This document shows positions 63,548 to 64,000 of a stretch of 64,000 bases of DNA, in pieces. A program made the translations under genes and the position numbers. Source of the stretch: an uncultured Prevotellaceae bacterium (GTDB taxonomy: Bacteria; Bacteroidota; Bacteroidia; Bacteroidales; Bacteroidaceae); the NCBI GenBank assembly GCA_946188345.1, contig CAMHUI010000006.1:1-64000 (forward strand). Direction: 5' to 3'. The notes beneath the pieces were generated by a model. That model ran no database searches and was not told the origin of the DNA. It saw nothing but the letters and a program-made list of their open reading frames with translations. The stretch's first letter is position 1. The number at the start of each line of letters is the position of its first letter.

Positions 63548-63880
63548 CCCCCATTCCCCCACTCCCCCATTCCCCCCACTCCCGCACCCCGTCACCCACA
63601 TCCTTTCTCCCACTCCCTTCCCCCTACACCCATTCTCCCCATTCCCCTCGCTGGTGAAAGGCAGAGTCCCCGCCCATTTCCCCGTCTCCCCATTCCCCTC
63701 GCTGGTGAAAGGATGGTTTCCCCCGTCATTCTCCCGTCTCGTGCCGCCACGAACCCTTTCTTTTTCCCGTCCCCCACCCCATCCCAAAGAGAAACCTCAA
63801 CTGCCGCACAATCAGAAAAAGCTAAGCCTTCAAACAGTCAAAGGCAACACCTCTAAAAAAGAACGGTAAGCATTCTTCAA
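63548..63880. other. Pyrimidine-rich intergenic stretch with 28-base direct repeat
   Basis: The plus strand from 63548 to about 63780 is almost free of purine runs (CCCCATTCCCC, CACTCCC steps). A 28-base sequence ending CGCTGGTGAAAGG occurs at 63634-63661 and 63685-63712. No gene seen; the short open frames here are by-products of base composition. Confidence 0.7.
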
Positions 63881-63968
63881 GTAAAATCGCCGAATTTGAA
63901 AAGTAAAATCGCCGATTTTGGTCACCAATTTCGCCGATTTTGGTCGGTAAAATCGCCGATTTTACTTT
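63881..63968. repeat. 22-base-period repeat array C (four units)
   Basis: Units at 63881, 63903, 63925 and 63947. The reference form is GTAAAATCGCCGATTTTGGT plus CA or CG, with the palindrome AAAATCG-C-CGATTTT; unit 3 starts CCAATTTCGCC and unit 4 ends in TTTTACTTT. Same layout as array B with TAGCCTA replaced by TCGCCGA. Confidence 0.9.
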
Positions 63969-64000
63969 CACGTTGACAACCAATCACATACAGAATCCCC

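Overview
The window looks like chromosomal DNA of a Bacteroidales bacterium, most likely Prevotella in the broad sense. The reasons are paired SusC/SusD outer-membrane genes, promoters of the Bacteroidetes type (-7 box TAnnTTTG), SusD-like and accessory lipoproteins with short lipoboxes, and several secreted proteins with the C-terminal tail pattern YDLQGRR...GIYIxxGKK that is common in Prevotella. No tRNA, rRNA, CRISPR array or phage module was seen.

Layout. 1-3892: a repeat fragment, an acyl-CoA synthetase, a DUF4105 membrane protein and a small secreted protein. 4120-15595 (minus): a glycan-import operon in the order SusD, small lipoprotein, larger lipoprotein, SusC, SusD, SusC. 16536-23668 (plus): GH92, sulfatase, then a PD-(D/E)XK-like GxxExxY gene buried in about eight hairpin-forming repeats, then a second GH92. 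23975-41051 (plus): an Rhs/SpvB island of lower GC, with a DUF8202-like secreted protein, a short signal-peptide-bearing Rhs tip, a 2927-residue SpvB/TcB/Rhs protein with a lipase tip, four or five small lipoproteins that are candidate immunity proteins, and a graveyard of Rhs, IS4 and RND-transporter fragments. 41298-54005 (plus): GH130, phosphodiesterase, ECF sigma factor, then SGNH hydrolase, GH2, esterase, SGNH hydrolase and two related beta-propeller-like proteins. 54379-62325 (minus): operon of GH38-like, TlpA-like thioredoxin, GH92 and GH2. 62513-63547 (plus): NodZ-like fucosyltransferase.

How it fits together. Three GH92 alpha-mannosidases, a GH38-like protein, two GH2 enzymes of beta-mannosidase type, a GH130 and a sulfatase, together with two SusC and two SusD, indicate a locus for capture and breakdown of a mannose-rich glycan (N-glycan or mannan). 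The Rhs island splits this locus in two and probably arrived, or has been remodelled, independently.

Most interesting signals. (1) Four separate promoters carry one or two copies of a TTGGTTCGAT-like box at 59 and 38 bases upstream of the -7 box, 21 bases apart, which predicts one shared AraC-type regulator. (2) Four intergenic sites hold three or four tandem, mostly palindromic units of exactly 22 bases, with a different core at each site. (3) A nuclease-fold GxxExxY gene sits inside an array of long hairpin repeats, and a structurally similar repeat of different sequence lies at the left window edge. (4) The Rhs island has a free secreted Rhs tip with no cage and a row of discarded toxin/immunity modules.
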